Shown: in pieces, positions 59,236 to 64,000 of the stretch
Position numbering within the stretch: the first letter of the stretch is position 1
Layout: the number at the start of each line of letters is the position of its first letter
From: Phycomyces blakesleeanus NRRL 1555(-)
Taxonomy: Eukaryota; Mucoromycota; Mucoromycetes; Mucorales; Phycomycetaceae
Direction: 5' to 3'
Length of the DNA stretch: 64,000 nucleotides
Assembly: GCF_001638985.1 (NCBI RefSeq)
Contig: NW_017265156.1
Span: 868,001 to 932,000, forward strand
The notes under the pieces: generated by a model
Told to the model about the DNA's origin: nothing
Seen by the model: only the letters and a program-made list of their open reading frames with translations
Database searches by the model: none
Translations under genes and position numbers: made by a program

Positions 59236-59562
59236 ATACAATAGACCAAAGCATAGACATCTTTTCTTTCTTTCCTTTCCTCTTCTTTATTTCTTTATTT
59301 CATTCTTCCTTATGCTCTCATTTTATTTTATTTAGATTACCCAAAAAAAAAATAAGCAACTTTTAGAATAAAGAATATACATATATATATCGATCACCCG
59401 TTCACGTTCATTCATTTCTCATTCATTGGTTTCACCCATTTTCCTCACAATGCCTTTTGACAGAGGACTGCGTCATAGGGTCACATGCAGTTGTTTGATT
59501 CTCAAACACTTGCCTTGATCTTGACTCTCTTTCTTATCTCTCTTTATCTCTATTTTATACCT
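59236..59562. other. Promoter region of ATG8
   Basis: Pyrimidine-rich and AT-rich spacer; no gene seen. Confidence 0.35.
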
Positions 59563-60251
59563 ATGCGGTCCAAATTCAAAGACGAACATCCTTTTGGTAA
59601 AAATAAAATAAAATAAAATAAAATAAAATACATACACACACAAAGAGAGGGAAAGAGACCCTTGCATTTAGAAATATCAAAAGTCTAACAAGTGCTTTAT
59701 TAAAATCCCAGAGAAACGCAAGGCAGAAGCTGACCGTATTCGGCAAAAATACCCCGACCGCATCCCAGTCATCTGTGAAAAGGTCGAAAAGAGCGACATT
59801 CCGACGATTGACAAGAAGAAGTACTTGGTTCCTTCAGATTTAACAGTGGGCCAGTTCGTATATGTGATTCGCAAGCGCATAAAGCTTAGTCCAGAACAAG
59901 CCATCTTTGTGTTTGTAGACGAAATTCTACCACCCGCAGCAGGTAATGAAAATGACAACATTTATAAACATTTTACTTGATGTTCCTAACTCTTTATTTT
60001 TTTTATACTTTATTTTTCTCTATTATCTATATACAAATATATTTTTAAAGCATTGATGAGTGCCATCTATGAAGAGCACAGAGATGACGATGGTTTTCTA
60101 TACATTACGTGAGTTCACATACGTATACACACACATAAAAAAAAGTGTCGATATATACAGTCTTATAACCACAACCTTTACTAACTATACTAAATTAAAA
60201 TTTTACAGGTACTCAGGTGAAAACACTTTCGGGCAAACTGGCCTAGCATAA
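59563..60251 (+). CDS. ATG8: Autophagy ubiquitin-like protein ATG8
   Basis: Lipid-conjugated ubiquitin-like protein of autophagosome membranes. Four exons (59563-59596, 59712-59942, 60051-60108, 60209-60251) give 121 residues. Conserved throughout: [100 protein letters not shown]. The exposed Gly116 after Atg4 cleavage is present, followed by a five-residue tail QTGLA that Atg4 would remove. The first exon is only 34 bases and is split by phase-1 intron GTAAAA, so a plain ORF scan misses the start. Confidence 0.96.
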
Positions 60252-60509
60252 CTCTTCTCTTACCACATTTAAAGAAAAAAAGAAAGAAAAAGAAAAAGAA
60301 AAACAACATGAAATAATAATAAAAGCTAACACACACACACACACATACACAAATGAATGCACAATAATTGTTTTGTTTTTTCTTGTGTTTGCTTTTGGAA
60401 TCACATTTTTTTTTGTTTGGTTTGATTTTGGTTTCGACTCAAGGAGTCTTGTCTTATTGTCAATGTTGAAACAAAAGTTATAACTGTTGATGGTAATAAG
60501 ACTGGGCAT

Positions 60510-61055
60510 TTAAAGACCCAACTTGGTGTGGCGCCAGTTGCGACGCTTGGCGTTCCAGCTAAAATAGAAAAGCAAAAATATTTTAGTTAGTCCAGTTTAT
60601 TATGATTATGATTCATCTACAACATGTAGAATTCTATCATGATTGCTTACCGGATCTTGGTGTCAGTCTTAAGACGGAACCAGTGGGGAAGAGGGCGGTT
60701 CTGCTTCTGGGCCTTGCCAAGCTTAACCTTGGTCCGGAATGACTTGTTGGAAGGCTAGATTGAAAAGAAGGGCAACACAGCGTAAGTATTTCTTATTTCA
60801 ATTTATCTAACAGTGTATCCATTTGTCTTTATCTACACATCAGATACATAACATATCTATCTATATATCTTTATATTTTTATATCCATATATCATGATTA
60901 ATTAATCTATCCATCCATCCATCCATCCAGCCAGATAACCACCCAGGTACAGTTATCGTTCGTTGATTTATTAATCTCTTCGTTCGTTCGTTCGATACGT
61001 ATGGATGGCTGTGGATCTGGATGAGGTAGAATCGTCATATAGTTTTACATACCAT
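60510..61055 (-). CDS. RPL39: Large-subunit ribosomal protein eL39
   Basis: 51-residue ribosomal protein of the polypeptide exit tunnel. Three exons: 61055-61053 (only the ATG, followed by GTATGT), 60754-60651, and 60558-60510. Sequence landmarks: [35 protein letters not shown], then [15 protein letters not shown]. Too short for an ORF scan. The ATG-only exon was placed by its perfect donor. It is the only such ATG on the minus strand within the preceding 300 bases that I found; yeast RPL39 also has a very short first exon. Confidence 0.92.
60755..61052 (-). other. 298-base first intron of eL39
   Basis: Long for this genome, with ATCT/CATC repeats near 60855-60930. Introns of ribosomal protein genes often host snoRNAs; I did not see clear C/D or H/ACA boxes. 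Confidence 0.4.
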
Positions 61056-61729
61056 GATTGGCAATCGGTTCAAGTGAAAGGAGGAAGCCCAGGTCTACTG
61101 CATTCGATAGTCTCCATGGGTAAAATTGAAATACAGTCACGTCGATCGAGCGTCCCCTCCCTCCCCCCCCCCACTTTTCTCCCTCCTCCCCCATAAATAT
61201 GAGAGTCAAAAAACTTCGGGTTGAGCTCAAACTCTTTTAACTTTTTTGAGTTTTTGTAAATTATGTAAATTATAGTCAGCACAAGTTAAATACAAACACA
61301 CACACACAGACCATGGTGTCAACATCTTGCAAGTTTTGTATTGATATATTATATTTAATAAATTATATACACACCCACAAATACGCGCACATATATATAT
61401 ATTAAGAACTAATATTATTAATAAGGATCCAACAATACGTTGTTTTTGACTAAAGGCGTTTAACTTTTCGTCAAATATAAAAATAAAAATAAAGAAATAC
61501 GGTTGGGTTTGAAAGAAACACGAGTAAAAGAGATATATAGATATATACGGAAGCATATAAAGAGAGAGAGAGAGGCCAAGATCGAAAAATAAAAATGTTT
61601 GTTTGACATTGATTGTTTTTTTGTTGTTGTTGTTGGAATTATAGTTTGGATCGAGTAAGAGGGTTATGCAAAGGTCTAATAAGAAACATTGTAATAATGC
61701 GCTCCAAGAGCACACAAGTAGACGGTCTA
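61056..61729. other. Intergenic region
   Basis: C-rich patch near 61159-61193, (CA)n near 61295-61310, (GA)n near 61560-61574. No gene; minus-strand ORFs here are hydrophobic artefacts. Confidence 0.4.
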
Positions 61730-62068
61730 TTATAATCGCTGACACTCCATGTGGGTCTTGGTTGGGTCCATGGGAAGAGCACAGAAAAACCCAAGTTTCT
61801 GCATCTCTGCAAACATCTCAACAACTAATACAACCCGCTTGTTAATTAATCGATAACTCTTTACCAAAACCACCAGAACCAGAACCTGAACCAGAATAAA
61901 CCACCTAATATACTTACACTCCAACTTCAGTTTAAGACATTCTTCCTGACCGCTTGGTAACTGTCTACACAGCTGATGTTTGTACTGGTCGATATTATAA
62001 TTGTCCTGAGGTGCTTTTGCCACAAAAGCATTCATACGAGAAAGCTCACTGGGTTGGTTATCGGACAT
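61730..62068 (-). CDS. Small CX9C-containing protein
   Basis: Two exons (62068-61918 and 61824-61730) give 81 residues starting MSDNQPSELSRMNAFVAKAP. A CX9C pair (QLCRQLPSGQEECLK) is followed by a helix and a second spaced Cys pair (FFCALPMDPTKTHMECQ, C-x12-C). This resembles twin-Cys CHCH-type proteins imported by the Mia40 pathway into the mitochondrial intermembrane space, but the second pair has non-standard spacing and I recognise no named member. An in-frame ATG at 62101 would add 11 hydrophobic residues. Confidence 0.55.
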   Translation of the reverse strand: MSDNQPSELSRMNAFVAKAPQDNYNIDQYKHQLCRQLPSGQEECLKLKLECKYIRWFILVQVLVLVVLVKSYRLINKRVVLVVEMFAEMQKLGFFCALPMDPTKTHMECQRL

Positions 62069-62366
62069 GACTGAAATACCAATAAAGAAACCAAAAATCA
62101 ATATTTAAACATAAAAAACGTAAACTATATCTCTTGCACTGACATGCTTTGTTATTTTTGCTTGTCTTACAACTTACTGTAAAGACTTTCTAGGAGAGAA
62201 AGGTGGGGAAAAACGCAAGGGTGTGCATTTTTCCACAAGACATACAAATCCGCGCGTGTAGCATTATGTCATCGTGACTTTTTATTTTGGCCACCGCACT
62301 CAAAGACAAGCTCATTGCTACAACTATTCTTAACATTTTTTTCTTGACTTTTTTTTATTTTATGCA

Positions 62367-63991
62367 ATGAACACAACTGTTAATGATTTCAAAGATTCGT
62401 TGGAAAAGCTTTTACAAAAGCAATATCGTCAAGAATCCGAAATTGACTTTAAAGAACTTCAAACACATGTCTGTTTTGACAAGTGAGTTCCAAATGAACA
62501 GCCATTGAGAAGAAAATGTCACCCATGACCGCCGTCTCTGTTTTCATGCATGCATGTAGACATGCATATATACATAATTTCTTTCTTAAATAAATTTCAA
62601 CAATTATTATAGTTTCATGAATCCAGAGGATATGAGAGAATCTTCTGATTTCTTTAATGATCCTACTCTTCTCTCCCACATTAAACGTTACAAAGAATCC
62701 AAAGAAAATAAGACACCTCAAAGTCAAGTTAGGAGAATGAATGGCGCTGATTGTGTTATAAAACGAAAACCACAGGCTAAATCTGTAGCACCTCATCGTG
62801 TGTTAGCTAAAGAAGATGAGGCCATATATCTGGAAACACAAAAAGAACTCGATAAGGATTCTTATCTCAATCCACAAGTACCAAAGCGGCGTGTTTATCT
62901 TGCACAGACACATGTACCGGCCTTCTTATTATCCCTAGGATCTCCTCAGAATCAGTCTTCCCCACAAACTTCGTCCTTAGAAAACAGAGATACAATAACA
63001 AATGAAACCACAAGCACAACAAATGATCGTGGCTCCCTTGACTTCGAGGAGAGAAGCACGGGATCCGCAGAAAAATCGCATTTGGATTCAACAGGGTCCA
63101 AAGTTGCTAACAATTACAACGAAGACAATATCGAAACAATCGACAATGAGATTTCAATGATGGAAAATTCAAGCGTACCAGAAACAGAACTTTCACGAGA
63201 ATTAATTTATATGGCTAATCGTATAAAAAGAAGTCGATTACAAACATTAAGGTAAAGATGGGAAATATATAGATATAAAAAACTTGCCTGGCTTTAATTT
63301 ATAGAGTTATAACATTTTATAACCTGCTTTATAGTTTGGATAGCAATGCAGATTTACTTCCTAGACAATATAAGCAACTTAATTATATTGCCATGAAACA
63401 AAGGGTAAATATTAAACCAGGTTTTATACGATCTTCTTGAGTTAAATGCTGCTTTACTTGCATTAAATTTCCACACACAAACACACACTCATATATGTTA
63501 TACTAAATAGAATAACAAAGTATCTAATGGTGGCAAAAAACCAAAAACCAAAAGCAAAAAAACAAATGCATCGGCAGGAACAAAAAATGTAAGATGTTTT
63601 TTTTTAAATCAGATATTGAAAGTTCAAAGATTCTTTCATTCAAAGCTAACAAGCATTATATGTTACAACAGACACAACCTAATTATATGCACAGTGATTC
63701 TGCCCAAAGCTTGATTAGAATTGCAGTTTATCATCCAAAGATTCCTAGTAAATTGCTCCAAGAATTCAGTGTGCTTGGATCTCAAACATTAGCAACATTC
63801 AAGGATGCCATTTACTGTATCAATTGCGCAGTATCAGACGTAGACCCGAAAGACATTTTTTTAAACAATAGCGTTAGTCAAAATACTAAAGAAACATCAA
63901 AAAGCAGCAGCTTTTTTATCGAAGATACACTCTATATCGACACACGGCCTGAGAAGCTGAATTTAAATTCAAATGACAAAGATATCACCAA
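62367..63991 (+). CDS. SNAPC3-like snRNA-activating complex subunit, partial at 3' end
   Basis: Subunit of the complex that recognises proximal sequence elements of snRNA promoters. Exons: 62367-62482, 62613-63251, 63335-63404, 63511-63588, then about 63630-63991, which ends at a GTGAGT donor at 63992; the gene runs off the window. The family part is at the end: VLGSQTLATFKDAIYCINC, then SSSFFIEDTLYIDTRPEKL, matching SNAPC3's conserved C-terminal domain (its zinc-binding part lies beyond the window). Upstream is long and polar. The junction between 63588 and 63630 is not secure: a frame change is needed and the candidate intron is only 41 bases. A two-codon uORF overlaps the start. Confidence 0.72.
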
Positions 63992-64000
63992 GTGAGTCAA

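Noticed and set aside
61227..61745. 172-codon minus-strand ORF
   Set aside because: Hydrophobic low-complexity sequence overlapping the end of the CX9C gene; no conserved motif.
1..64000. tRNA genes, rRNA genes, CRISPR arrays
   Set aside because: No cloverleaf with B-box-like GGTTCGANTCC, no rRNA-like sequence and no spaced identical repeats were seen by eye; a tRNAscan-type search would settle the tRNA question.

Overview
This is an AT-rich, intron-dense eukaryotic window that reads as a fungal chromosome, most likely Mucoromycota (Mucorales-like). The evidence is many short GT-AG introns, compact housekeeping genes, microsatellites between genes, and relics of transposon and multicopy protein families that I associate with Mucorales. 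The species assignment is inference. No CRISPR, bacterial operon, rRNA or convincing tRNA gene was seen.

I reconstructed splice models by hand. For all complete models the summed exons are divisible by three and start with ATG. Left part (0.3-27 kb): beta-adaptin; a Gcn4/CPC1-type bZIP factor with two short uORFs; a 5'-truncated gene fragment; a nonsense-mutated member of a multicopy family; a Tc1-like relic; an EH-domain-like protein; an F-box protein; an EI24-type membrane protein; a BolA protein; more transposase relics; a small PPxY membrane protein; EBP2; DRG2/RBG2; and a polytopic membrane protein.

Middle part (27-46 kb): a gene-poor stretch ends at a nearly intact Plavaka/CACTA-like transposase gene with an N-terminal C2H2 finger and a single in-frame TGA. 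It is followed by low-molecular-weight tyrosine phosphatase, mitochondrial uS9 divergent from UTP23, a Mug70-like CBS/PB1 membrane protein, cytosolic TrpRS, and, head-to-head with TrpRS, a bacterial-type (probably mitochondrial) elongation factor P.

Right part (46-64 kb): a second, Tnp2-like transposon fragment carrying a tandem repeat; a 3 kb gene-free stretch; a tandem pair of TMEM135-like membrane proteins; a single-finger C2H2 protein; an AVT-type amino-acid transporter; a Myb-like protein; ATG8; eL39; a small CX9C protein; and the 5' part of a SNAPC3-like gene cut by the window end.

The genes do not form one pathway. There is a mild grouping of translation and ribosome-biogenesis genes (EBP2, DRG2, uS9m, UTP23, TrpRS, EF-P, eL39) and of membrane traffic and autophagy genes (beta-adaptin, ATG8, AVT, PPxY protein). 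The strongest leads are the Arg-tipped eukaryotic EF-P, the uORF-bearing bZIP leader, the one-stop transposase gene, the tandem TMEM135-like pair, and the small CX9C and PPxY proteins.
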